A DNA stretch of 21,387 nucleotides from Deltaproteobacteria bacterium UBA5799 (lineage in GTDB: Bacteria; Desulfobacterota; GWC2-55-46): positions 7,991-29,377 of the forward strand of contig DIDN01000087.1 of NCBI GenBank assembly GCA_002418185.1, read 5' to 3'. Within the stretch, counting starts at the first letter, position 1; each line of letters starts with the position of its first letter. A program made the position numbers and the translations under genes. The notes under the pieces were generated by a model. It was not told the DNA's origin and did not search any database. It saw only the letters and a program-made list of their open reading frames with translations. Shown here piece by piece: positions 6,142-14,108 of this stretch.

Positions 6142-6840
6142 CTACTTGTACTGCACCACGTTCACGGTCGGTCCGCCCCGCCTGTACCACCGTACGACCT
6201 GGTAGGGCCTCACGAGGTACTTGTAGGGGTTTATGACCACGAAGTGCGCGAGCCTTGAGAACGGTATCAGCGCGAAGAATATAAGAGCGTTGAATATGTG
6301 GGCCTTGGTGATGAGCGGCAGGCCCGCTACATAGCTGACGTCAGGCTGGAGCTTTATGACCGACCACATCCAGGGCACAGCCGAGGCGGCGTACCAGTTG
6401 GAGCCCCACCTGTAAAGGACGGCGTTCCCGACGCCCGTGAGGACCTGGATGAGGAGGATGATGAGCACCAGCACGTCCCACCCGGAGGTAACGGCCTTTA
6501 CCCTGCTGTTCGTAAGCCTCCTGTATATGAGGGCGAGGAGGCCGAAGAGGGCGAGAAGGCCGAAGGCGAGCGCCGTGAGCTCGAGTATGTAGAGCCGGAG
6601 CGGCACCGCGTTCCAGAGCAGGATGCTCTTCGGTATGAAGAACCCGATTATGTGGCCGAGGAGCACCACTATTATGCCGTAGTGCCAGGGGAACGACCCG
6701 AAAAAGAGGGTCTTGTTCTCGAGGAACTGCGACGATTGGGAAGACCACGTGTACTTGTTGCTTCTGTATCTCCAGATTGCGCCGACGATAGCCGTCATCA
6801 ACAGGATGTACGGCATCACGCCGAATAGGACGTTGTCCAT
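6142..6840 (-). CDS. narI: Respiratory nitrate reductase gamma subunit (cytochrome b)
   Basis: This 232-residue integral membrane subunit oxidises quinol and passes electrons through two b hemes to NarH. Heme ligands are visible as H53 and H63 in one helix (WHYGIIVVLLGH) and H181 and H199 in another (KAHIFNALIFF...LAHF). The spacings of 10 and 18 equal those of E. coli NarI (56/66 and 187/205). Five helices are predicted, and the length matches E. coli NarI (225). It starts 2 nt after narJ, and its ribosome site AGGAGG overlaps the last narJ codons, which implies translational coupling. A strong terminator lies directly downstream. Confidence 0.97.
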   Translation of the reverse strand: MDNVLFGVMPYILLMTAIVGAIWRYRSNKYTWSSQSSQFLENKTLFFGSFPWHYGIIVVLLGHIIGFFIPKSILLWNAVPLRLYILELTALAFGLLALFGLLALIYRRLTNSRVKAVTSGWDVLVLIILLIQVLTGVGNAVLYRWGSNWYAASAVPWMWSVIKLQPDVSYVAGLPLITKAHIFNALIFFALIPFSRLAHFVVINPYKYLVRPYQVVRWYRRGGPTVNVVQYK

Positions 6841-6842
6841 TC

Positions 6843-7388
6843 TTAGCCTCCTTTTACGTCTTTATCTATAATTCTGTAAACGGCGTTAATTAGGTGCCAG
6901 TAGAGATTCTTCCTGTTCTTCTCGAAATTTTTCTGGAGCTTCTCCATGGCCTTTATCAGGAAACTCTCCCGGAAGTCCCCTACGAGCTCCTCGTTTTCCG
7001 CGAATCCGAGGAAGTAGAGGATGACCGGGAGGTGGTCAGGGAGCTCGCCCTTCGAAAAATCGTCGAGAGGGAAGCCGTTCTGCGCGTACATGCCCTTGAT
7101 GGTGGCAAGGCTGCTTGACCTCCTGAAGCCGTCATAGATGTGGAATCCCATGTCCAGCGTGAAGTCGCTCGTGAGCTCGAAGGTGTAGGAGTACACCCCC
7201 CGGAGGTCGTCCAGGGGGATGCTCTCCAGGTCCTTCTGGAACTTCTTCATCTCATCGAGCGCCTCGGGAGGATACTTCTCAAACCCTTCGAGCGCGTTGA
7301 TGCACTCCTCGGTCCTGAGCTTTATATCCTCACCGGGATACTCAAGCAGCCCGGCCAGATGCGTATACAGATGCTTCGCCTTTACCAT
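6843..7388 (-). CDS. narJ: Nitrate reductase molybdenum cofactor assembly chaperone
   Basis: This soluble all-helical protein of the NarJ/TorD family (181 residues) binds apo-NarG and assists molybdenum cofactor insertion before membrane docking. The family core is clear: SYTFELTSDFTLDMGFHIYDG (about 67-87) and the signature ELPDHLPVILYFLGF (115-129). It is shorter than E. coli NarJ (236 residues), lacking most of the C-terminal tail. ATG 7388 lies 8 nt after the narH stop without a clear ribosome site, so translation probably depends on narH. Confidence 0.95.
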   Translation of the reverse strand: MVKAKHLYTHLAGLLEYPGEDIKLRTEECINALEGFEKYPPEALDEMKKFQKDLESIPLDDLRGVYSYTFELTSDFTLDMGFHIYDGFRRSSSLATIKGMYAQNGFPLDDFSKGELPDHLPVILYFLGFAENEELVGDFRESFLIKAMEKLQKNFEKNRKNLYWHLINAVYRIIDKDVKGG

Positions 7389-7396
7389 CGTTTAGG

Positions 7397-8917
7397 TTAC
7401 CACTGCCTCGATACGAGTTCCTGCCTCTTGTTGCCGAAGCCGACCGTGCCCCTCTTCTCGTACATGGTCCTGGGGTCGACGGTGGTCTGCGCCTCGCGGT
7501 GGGTCTCCGGTATCACGAACCTTTCCTGGAACGTGGCGAGCGATACGAGCTTGTAGATCTCGAACGCTTCCTCGGGCGTGAGGCCCACCGAGGAAAGGGC
7601 CGCCTTCGCGGCGCTGTCGCCTACGTCTCCGACCCTCTGCTGGCGGACCCAGAGCCTTACGGCCATCTGCTTCTTGAGCGACTCGATGACCAGCTGCTCG
7701 TTGCCTGCGGAGAGGAGGTTGGCAAGGTACCTTACCGGGACCCTCATCTTGTCAATCGAATTGAAGAACTCGACGGACTCGGAGTCGAAGAGACCGCCGT
7801 TGTCGGCCTTCGCGCTGTGGAGCACCGGAGACAGGGGCGGTATGTAGAAGTTCATCGGCACGGTCCTGAACTCCGGATGGTTCGGGAGCGCTATCCTCCA
7901 CTTCTTGAAGAGGTTGTAGGCCGGCGAGTTCTGGGCCGCTACGAGCCAGTTGTCGTCGATGCCCTGCTTCCTGGCCTCTTCTATGACCCTCGGGTCGTTC
8001 GGGTCGAGGATTATGTCCCTCATGGCGTCCACGAGCCTCTCGTCCGGGGTCTTCGCCACGTCCTCTATCCTGTCGGCGTCATAGAAGAGCACGCCGACGA
8101 ACCTGATCCTGCCGGTGCACGCGTGCGCGCAGGCGTTCGGCTGGCCGGTCTCGGTCCTCGGATAGCAGAATATGCACTTCTCGCTCTTCCCGTTGGCCCA
8201 GTTGTAGTAGGGCTTCTTGTACGGGCAGGCGCTCACGCAGAACCTCCAGGCGCGGCAGGTGTCCTGGTCGATAAGGACTATGCCGTCCTCGCCCCTCTTG
8301 TAGATGGCGCCGGAGGGGCAGGAGGCCACGCAGGCCGGGTTGAGGCAGTGGTTGCATATCCTCGGGAGGTAGAAGAAGAAGAGCTTGTGGAACTTCGTGA
8401 GCATCTCCTTCTGCGACTCCGACAACCCCTTGAGGTTCGGGTCGTTCGCCGCGTAGAGCGGCGAGCCGCCCATGTCGTCGTCCCAGTTCGGGCCCATGAT
8501 TATCTTTTCCATGAAGTCGCCGGTGATGAGCGACTTGGGCCTCGCAACGGGCTGGTCGTCTCCGGCCGGCGCGTTGAAGAGGTGCTGATAGTCATAGGTG
8601 AACGGCTCGTAGTAGTCGTCGATCGTCGGCAGGTTGGGCTGGAAGAATATGTTCGCCAGCGTCCGTATCTTGCCGGGGCCCTTGAGTAGCTTGAGCCTCA
8701 GGTTGCCGCCGGAGACCTCCCAGCCGCCCCTGTACCTCTCCTGGTCTTCCCAGGTGAGGGGGTAGCCGGCGCCGGGCTTGGTCTCGACGTTGTTCCACCA
8801 CATGTACTCGGCTCCCCTGCGGGACGTCCATACGTTCTTGCAGGACACGCTGCAGGTGTGGCAGCCGATACATTTATCCATATGAAAGCTCATTGAAAGC
8901 TGCGCTCTGAGATCCAT
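7397..8917 (-). CDS. narH: Respiratory nitrate reductase beta subunit (Fe-S)
   Basis: This 506-residue electron transfer subunit carries four clusters. Ligand groups are C16/C19/C22/C26, C188/C191/C196/C200, C221/C227/C231 with W224 where a fourth Cys would be, and C248/C251/C263/C267. The tryptophan variant is the known hallmark of the NarH [3Fe-4S] centre, so the set is three [4Fe-4S] and one [3Fe-4S]. The sequence is collinear with E. coli NarH (for example KCIGCHTCSVSCKNVWTSR and GKSEKCIFCYPR), with a slightly shorter and different C-terminal end. ATG 8917 follows the narG stop after 1 nt, with AGGAGGTG inside the narG end, so the two are coupled. The protein is cytoplasmic, bound to NarG and NarI. 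Confidence 0.98.
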   Translation of the reverse strand: MDLRAQLSMSFHMDKCIGCHTCSVSCKNVWTSRRGAEYMWWNNVETKPGAGYPLTWEDQERYRGGWEVSGGNLRLKLLKGPGKIRTLANIFFQPNLPTIDDYYEPFTYDYQHLFNAPAGDDQPVARPKSLITGDFMEKIIMGPNWDDDMGGSPLYAANDPNLKGLSESQKEMLTKFHKLFFFYLPRICNHCLNPACVASCPSGAIYKRGEDGIVLIDQDTCRAWRFCVSACPYKKPYYNWANGKSEKCIFCYPRTETGQPNACAHACTGRIRFVGVLFYDADRIEDVAKTPDERLVDAMRDIILDPNDPRVIEEARKQGIDDNWLVAAQNSPAYNLFKKWRIALPNHPEFRTVPMNFYIPPLSPVLHSAKADNGGLFDSESVEFFNSIDKMRVPVRYLANLLSAGNEQLVIESLKKQMAVRLWVRQQRVGDVGDSAAKAALSSVGLTPEEAFEIYKLVSLATFQERFVIPETHREAQTTVDPRTMYEKRGTVGFGNKRQELVSRQW

Positions 8918-8918
8918 A

Positions 8919-11900
8919 TTACCACTTCACCTCCTGGTTTCTCATTTTTCTCACCAGGACCGTAGTGTCCCTGATGATGGGTATCGGCCCCCAGGCGTTG
9001 AAGCCGTAGGAGAACTGCCCGTACCCGCCGGTCATGAGCTGGGGCTTGAGCCTCTGCCTGGTGAGAGAGTTGTGGAACCCGCCCCTGATCTTGTTCCTCT
9101 GCTCCGCCTTCGGTATGTTCACGGTTCTTTCCTGTGAATGGTAGGCGAAGCTGCTGCCCGAGGGGATCCTGGCGCTGACGACGGCACGCGCTACATATAC
9201 ACCGTTGTCGTTGTAGGCCTCGACCCAGTCGTTGTCCTTTATGCCCACGCTCTCGGCGTCCCTGTCGTTAATCCAGATGGAGTTGCCTCCCCTGGACAGG
9301 GTGAGCATCCTGAGGTTGTCGTAGTGGGTCGAGTGTATCTGCCACTTGCCGTGCGGTGTGATGTAGTTCAGGTGGAGGGCGTCGGTCCTGTCGGACTTCT
9401 CGACCTCGTTCATCTTGGCCGGGTTCAGCCTGTACTTGGAGGTCGAAAGGGCCTCGCCGAAGTCCAGGTAGACCGGGTGGTCGAGGTAGAAGTGCTGACG
9501 TCCGGTGAGCGTCCTCCAGGGCACGAGCTGCTCGGTCTGGATGGTCCAGGTGCCGTATGCCCTTCCGCGCCTGTTGTCGCCGGTCCATAGCGGGCTGCAT
9601 AGCCACCGCTTGGGCTGCGCCACTATGTCGTCGTAGGTCATGGAGACGTTCCTGTTGCCGCTGGCCATCTCATGGGCGAGGCCGTGGACCCTGTCGTCCG
9701 GGATGAGGTACTTGATGCCCGGATGGACCGTCCTGGCCTGCTTCCTCGCCTCGAGGTAGTCCTGATTGGTGAGGCCGGTGTGGTGCTCTTCCTCCCACCA
9801 CTGTCTGAAGCACACCTCTCCGTTGGTGGTGCCGGAGAACGAGAGCACGAAGTTAGCGGCGTCCTTGGCCGTCTCGATGGAGATGAGCTTCTGGCCGTTC
9901 ACGTCCTTCTTCTCGATGTGCTCCTGGTTCAGGTACTCCTCGTAGAGTTCCTTGCCCTCGAGCATGATGCCGTGGAAGCCGTACTTGCCCTTCTGGAGCG
10001 GACCGACGGCCGTGTACATCTTGTCCACGTTGGCATAGTCCCTCTCGATGATGGTGAAGCTCTGGGTCGTCTTGCCCGGGATTATCTCGCACTCGCCCTT
10101 CTTCCAGTCCTGGACGCCGTTAAGCGCGGGCTGCGCGATCTCGCCCGGCGTGTCGTGCATGAGCGGCGACATGACGATGTCCTTCACTGGCTTCTGGAAG
10201 TGCTTCTTCGCTATACCGGAGAACTTCTTGGATATGAACTTGAAGGCCTCCCAGTCGCTCTTGGCCTCCCAGTTCGGCGGTACCGCCGCGCCCATCGGGT
10301 GGACGAAGGAGTGGAGCTCCGTGGTGTTGATGTCCTCCTTCTCGTACCAGTGGGCCGTCGGAAGGACGATGTCGCAGTAAGTGGGAGTGGTGTTCATACG
10401 CATGTTAAGGTCGACCAGGAGGTCGAGCTTGCCGAGCGGGGTCTCCCTGTACTTCATCTCCTTCACGTGGGGCTTTGCGACTTCCTCGGCTATGAGGTTG
10501 TTGTGGGTGCCGAGGACGTACTTGAAGAAGTATTCCTGGCCCCTTGCCGAAGAGCCGAGCGCGTTGCCCCTCCATATGAACCAGACCCTCGGCCAGTTCT
10601 CGGGAGCGTCCGGGTCCTGCATGGCGAACTCGAGGGAGCCGCTCTTCAGCTGCTTCACCACGTAGTCGATTATCTCGGCGTCGGACTTGGCGCCCGCCCT
10701 CTGTGCCTCCTCGCAGACCGCTATCGAGCTCTTGTTGAACTGCGGGTAGCAGGGCATCCATCCGAGCCTTACGGCCCTGACGTTGTAGTCGGCAGTGTGC
10801 TGGAACTCGAGGGCGTTCTTGTCCGGGACGTTGTGGTAGTCCGCTATCGCGCCGTCGAACTTGAACATCGAGGTGTTGATGTACCAGAAGCTCGGGTTGT
10901 TCATGAGCCTCGGCGGCCTGTACCAGTCGAGCGAATGGGCTATCTGGCCCCAGGAGTCGAACGGAGCGAGCTTTTCCTGGCCGACGTAGTGCTGCAGGCC
11001 CCCGCCGTTCCTTCCGACGCAGCCGCAGAGCATAAGCGCGTCCATCGCCGTCCTGTACAGCAGGTTGGAATGGTAGTAGTGGTTGTAGCTGGCGCCGGTT
11101 ATGATCATCGTGCGGCCCTTGGTCACCTCGGCGTTGGAGGCGAACTCCCTCGCTATCTGGATGACGGTGTCGCGGCCGATGCCGGTGTACCTCTCCTGCC
11201 ATGCCGGGGTGAAGCCCCTCTCGTCGTCGTAGTTCCTGCAGTAGTCGCCGGAAAGCCCCTTCCTCGCAACGCCGCACTGGGCGATCTTCAGGTCGAAGAC
11301 CGTGGTTACGGCCACCTTGCCTTCCTTGGTCTGCACGTACCTTACGGGCACCTGCCTCTTGTACTTCTCGGGCTTGTCGACCTCGTAGAAGTTCACCTCT
11401 ATGGCGTCTTCCTTGTGGTCGAGGACCGTGAGAGACGGGTTTATGTTCTTCTGGGTCTTCGCTTCACGGAGGAGGAGGTTCCACTTGCCGTGGCTGTGGT
11501 GGTCCTTGGGCCATCTGTAGCCCATGGAGCCGTTGACTATAACGGCCTTGTTGGTCGTCTCGTCCCACATGGCGAACTTCCACTCGGGGTTGTCCTCGCC
11601 CTCGTACTCGGAAAGGTCGCAAGCCCTGAGGAACCTGCCCTGCTCCCAGCCGTCCTTGCCCTTCTGGAGCTTGACGAGCATCGGGAGGTCGGTGAACTGC
11701 CTTACGTAGGACTCGAAGTACGGGACCTTCCTGTCGACGAAGAACTCCTTCAGGATGACGTGCTTTATGCCCATCCAGAAGTTGGAGTCCGAGCCGGGCT
11801 TTACAGGCACCCAGGTGTCGGCGTATTTCGTGACCTGGGAGTAGTCGGGCGCGCACACGACGAGCTTGGCGCCGCCGTGACGGAGCTCGGAGACGAAGTG

Positions 11901-12647
11901 GCAGTCCGCGGTCCTGGTCATGTTCGGGTTCGCGCCGGTTATGACGAGGTAGCCGGTATTGTACCAGTCCGCGCTCTCGCAGGAGTCGGTCTGCTCGCCC
12001 CAGACTTCGGGCTCGGCGTTCGGGAGGTCGGTGTAGTAGTCATAGAAGCTCAGGTGCACGCCGCCTATGAGCTGGTTGTAGCGGGCGCCCGCCGCATAGC
12101 TTATCTGCGACATGGCCGGGATCGGGGAAAAGGCGATGACCCTGTCCGGGCCGTACTTCTTTATGGTGTAGATATGGGCCGAGGCGATTATCTCGGCGGC
12201 GGTGTCCCAGTCGAACCTGCGGAAGCCGCCCTTGCCCCTTGACCACTTGATCTTCTTGTGGAGGTCGGCGTTATCGACGATGGACTTCCAGGCGTCGACC
12301 GGGTCGGAGTGCTTGGCCCTGGCTTCCTTCCATGCGTCGAGGAGCACGCCGCGGCAGTAGGGGTACTTTATCCTGACCGGGCTGTAAACGTACCAGGATG
12401 CGGATATGCCCCTCTGGCAGCCCCTCGGCTCGTACGGGGGTATGGACTGCTCGAGCTTCGGGTAGTCTACCGCCTGCAGCTCCCAGGTGATGATGCCGTC
12501 CTTTACGTAGACCATCCAGGAGCAGCCGCCGGTGCAGTTGTTGCCGTGGGTGGACCTCACGGTCTTGTCATACTGCCACCGGTTCCTGTAATATTCTTCC
12601 CAACCCCTTTTACCGGGGTTTATCTCATCTTGAATCCAGGTAGCCAT
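8919..12647 (-). CDS. narG: Respiratory nitrate reductase alpha subunit (Mo-bisMGD)
   Basis: This 1242-residue catalytic subunit reduces nitrate to nitrite at a molybdenum bis-MGD centre. The N-terminal cluster (FS0) ligands are H34, C38, C42 and C77 (STHGNNCTGGCSW...PRGCQRG). D207 in SFYDYYTDLP corresponds to the E. coli molybdenum ligand D222; the C77-to-D207 distance of 130 equals the E. coli distance. The frame is intact, and the length is close to E. coli NarG (1247). No twin-arginine signal is present at the N-terminus (MATWIQDEINPGKRGWEEYY), so the active site should face the cytoplasm, unlike periplasmic archaeal Nar or Nitrospira Nxr. ATG 12647 follows GGAGGTAATTAG, the GGAGG lying in the last codons of the cytochrome gene. 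A cytoplasmic nitrite oxidoreductase is a formal alternative, but the NarJ/NarI/NarK context favours nitrate reduction. Confidence 0.98.
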   Translation of the reverse strand: MATWIQDEINPGKRGWEEYYRNRWQYDKTVRSTHGNNCTGGCSWMVYVKDGIITWELQAVDYPKLEQSIPPYEPRGCQRGISASWYVYSPVRIKYPYCRGVLLDAWKEARAKHSDPVDAWKSIVDNADLHKKIKWSRGKGGFRRFDWDTAAEIIASAHIYTIKKYGPDRVIAFSPIPAMSQISYAAGARYNQLIGGVHLSFYDYYTDLPNAEPEVWGEQTDSCESADWYNTGYLVITGANPNMTRTADCHFVSELRHGGAKLVVCAPDYSQVTKYADTWVPVKPGSDSNFWMGIKHVILKEFFVDRKVPYFESYVRQFTDLPMLVKLQKGKDGWEQGRFLRACDLSEYEGEDNPEWKFAMWDETTNKAVIVNGSMGYRWPKDHHSHGKWNLLLREAKTQKNINPSLTVLDHKEDAIEVNFYEVDKPEKYKRQVPVRYVQTKEGKVAVTTVFDLKIAQCGVARKGLSGDYCRNYDDERGFTPAWQERYTGIGRDTVIQIAREFASNAEVTKGRTMIITGASYNHYYHSNLLYRTAMDALMLCGCVGRNGGGLQHYVGQEKLAPFDSWGQIAHSLDWYRPPRLMNNPSFWYINTSMFKFDGAIADYHNVPDKNALEFQHTADYNVRAVRLGWMPCYPQFNKSSIAVCEEAQRAGAKSDAEIIDYVVKQLKSGSLEFAMQDPDAPENWPRVWFIWRGNALGSSARGQEYFFKYVLGTHNNLIAEEVAKPHVKEMKYRETPLGKLDLLVDLNMRMNTTPTYCDIVLPTAHWYEKEDINTTELHSFVHPMGAAVPPNWEAKSDWEAFKFISKKFSGIAKKHFQKPVKDIVMSPLMHDTPGEIAQPALNGVQDWKKGECEIIPGKTTQSFTIIERDYANVDKMYTAVGPLQKGKYGFHGIMLEGKELYEEYLNQEHIEKKDVNGQKLISIETAKDAANFVLSFSGTTNGEVCFRQWWEEEHHTGLTNQDYLEARKQARTVHPGIKYLIPDDRVHGLAHEMASGNRNVSMTYDDIVAQPKRWLCSPLWTGDNRRGRAYGTWTIQTEQLVPWRTLTGRQHFYLDHPVYLDFGEALSTSKYRLNPAKMNEVEKSDRTDALHLNYITPHGKWQIHSTHYDNLRMLTLSRGGNSIWINDRDAESVGIKDNDWVEAYNDNGVYVARAVVSARIPSGSSFAYHSQERTVNIPKAEQRNKIRGGFHNSLTRQRLKPQLMTGGYGQFSYGFNAWGPIPIIRDTTVLVRKMRNQEVKW

Positions 12648-12651
12648 CTAA

Positions 12652-13218
12652 TTACCTCCCTCCTTTTCCGCCGTAGTTTCTCCACAGGGCATCGTGGGCG
12701 GTGCCTCTATTCCTGTTCCTGTACCTGCCGCTCCAGATTATATTGAAGATAATCAGTATTCCTACGAAACCGCCTATGCCTACGATGGTGAAGATTCCGG
12801 TCGGGGCCGGCTTTGCCTCGACGTTCGCCTGCTCGGCGAAGAACGCCCTCAGGTGCGAGACCTCTTCGTCAGTGACGTTCCTGTTGCTGAAGACAGGCGC
12901 CATTACCGGGGACCCGGCGTTTATCCATGCCGCGTTCAGAAGCGGGTTCTTCGAGTCGTCGGCGTACACATTGGTCAGGTCCGGACCGAGTATGCCTCCG
13001 CCGAAAGTGCCCACCCCGGCGTTGTGGCAGGATATGCACGGCGGGGCGCCGCTCGCGAACTGCTTCTCCCCGGTATAGTACATCTTACCGAGAGCGGCGT
13101 CGCCTGGCTCGGCGTCCTGTGCGGCCGCCTTCATCGGGACGACACCTGCCACGAGACTCAGCGCAAACCCGAGCTGCAGTCCTTTTACCAAGATTTTTTT
13201 ACAACTCCTCAAATCCAT
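12652..13218 (-). CDS. Membrane-anchored monoheme c-type cytochrome, first gene of the nar operon
   Basis: The 188-residue protein has an N-terminal Sec signal (hydrophobic core about 13-27, with AAAQ near 31-34). It has one heme c motif, C61-I-S-C64-H65, followed by GGGILGPDLTNVY typical of class I cytochromes, and a likely distal ligand M106 (SPVMAPVF). A C-terminal membrane helix (about 141-163) leads to a basic cytoplasmic tail, so the heme domain sits in the periplasm. Similar cytochromes precede narGHJI in several bacteria (the Thermus NarC idea), where they pass electrons to or around NarI. That role is inferred here. ATG 13218 follows AAGGAGG at 8 nt. The stop lies 4 nt before the narG start, so the two are translationally coupled. 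Confidence 0.9.
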   Translation of the reverse strand: MDLRSCKKILVKGLQLGFALSLVAGVVPMKAAAQDAEPGDAALGKMYYTGEKQFASGAPPCISCHNAGVGTFGGGILGPDLTNVYADDSKNPLLNAAWINAGSPVMAPVFSNRNVTDEEVSHLRAFFAEQANVEAKPAPTGIFTIVGIGGFVGILIIFNIIWSGRYRNRNRGTAHDALWRNYGGKGGR

Positions 13219-13414
13219 ACCCTACACCTCCTTTGCTTCTGCTTGCTCTGTTTTTTTCTGAAGCCTTCTGGAAAAAACAGTCTTGTTCCTGTATCTACAC
13301 CATGGACCCGTTCCGGACCCTCCGCCGGGTCCCGCGCGCCCCGGCCTTGCGGCCAGGTAGCGGGCGGCCATTTCAGAGTCAGGGCCTTTCCGGGATTGTC
13401 ATGGATTGAATAAA
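13219..13414 (-). promoter_or_regulatory. Leader/promoter region of the nar operon with inverted repeats
   Basis: No convincing sigma70, sigma54 or FNR-type site was found in these 196 bp. Visible structures are: an interrupted palindrome 13248-13280 with outer arms CTGTTTTTT/AAAAAACAG just ahead of the ribosome site; a GGACCC/GGGTCC stem with 6-nt loop (13315-13332), with GGACCC repeated at 13304-13309; and a 6-bp stem with a GCAA tetraloop on the minus strand (13341-13356). Either the nar promoter is activator-dependent and weak in consensus, or transcription enters from the upstream gene. Confidence 0.4.
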
Positions 13415-13864
13415 TTAAGAGGCGGGGACTGCTTCATCGAGGTTGCCTCTGGCGAGATTGAGCATTACCTTCAGGTCTTCGAGACCGGGGCTCCTTGACA
13501 CCTTCGCGCTCCTGCTCATGCAGGGGACGGCCGGCTTCTCGACTTCGCTCTCCCTGGAGCAGAACTCGACGGCCTCTTCCCTGAGCTTCAAGACGAACGC
13601 TTCGATGGCCTTTACCGTATTGGAACCTTCCGGGTATACGGGGAGCGACCCGACGATCATGCCCATGATCTCGATCGCGCGCCTGCCCACCTTATCATGC
13701 GAGGGCCTTGCGGCGCGGCTTTCGGCGGGCACATCGGACGACATGTCTGCCGCCGTCTTGCCTGGGCCGAAATTCATCGATGACGCGGGACGCACCCTGA
13801 CGGCGGCTGCGTAGAACAGACACCGACAGAGACGCTTAAGCTCTTTTCCGAACCTGTGACTCAA
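13415..13864 (-). CDS. Hypothetical 149-residue protein with TTG start, unknown
   Basis: I do not recognise this protein. The frame uses TTG at 13864 because GGAGG lies 8 nt upstream; the longer TTG at 13879 would overlap that site. Residues 1-60 are basic and low in structure (RFGKELKRLCRCLFYAAAVRVR then PAESRAARPSHDK). Residues 58-105 look helical (RRAIEIMGMIVGSLPVYPEG...TVKAIEAFVLKLREEAVEF), and the C-terminus is again helical (GLEDLKVMLNLARGNLDEA). Four cysteines are spread out with no metal motif. There is no clear membrane segment. A sigma70-like promoter lies at 13982-14010. It is the nearest gene upstream of the nar operon in the same direction, 196 bp away. Confidence 0.55.
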   Translation of the reverse strand: MSHRFGKELKRLCRCLFYAAAVRVRPASSMNFGPGKTAADMSSDVPAESRAARPSHDKVGRRAIEIMGMIVGSLPVYPEGSNTVKAIEAFVLKLREEAVEFCSRESEVEKPAVPCMSRSAKVSRSPGLEDLKVMLNLARGNLDEAVPAS

Positions 13865-13981
13865 ACCTGAGTCCTCCAAAACCGTTCAGAGCCATCCCGG
13901 TCAGGACACACGCGGAGTATGCAAAAGACCTTCGAGCCCTTGGACATCAGAACCTTCGTGTTTGTAATGCTGAGTAGGCGT

Positions 13982-14010
13982 AAAATACCAGAATGCACAA
14001 CACCTGTCCA
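13982..14010 (-). promoter_or_regulatory. Putative sigma70 promoter of the 149-residue gene
   Basis: On the minus strand TGGACA (14010-14005, five of six) lies exactly 17 bp from TATTTT (13987-13982), with TG two bases before the -10. The predicted start near 13975 leaves a leader of about 110 nt. A small hairpin AGCG-A6-CGCT (14009-14022) sits at the upstream edge. Confidence 0.5.
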
Positions 14011-14108
14011 GCGTTTTTTCGCTCTTTTTGAATTTATTCGTATGCGACGGATTATAGTACATAATTTCCGCAATGTCCATCCAGAAAACAAAGCCGCGTG
14101 GCGGATTT

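Noticed and set aside
7499..8689. 396-codon plus-strand frame
   Set aside because: Antisense to narH, which has all its cluster ligands intact.
9672..12242. 856-codon open frame on the plus strand
   Set aside because: It lies wholly antisense to narG, whose protein is recognisable throughout. Its product is a Val/Leu/Gly/Arg-rich composition typical of reverse frames of GC-rich genes.
4322..13359. 14-nt identity CTTGCGGCCAGGTA near 4323 and near 13346
   Set aside because: About one such match is expected by chance in a window of this size, and the flanks do not align.
13391..13412. FNR/Dnr-like box (TTGTC-N4-ATTGA) upstream of the nar operon
   Set aside because: Only six of ten consensus positions match TTGAT-N4-ATCAA, which is too weak to call.
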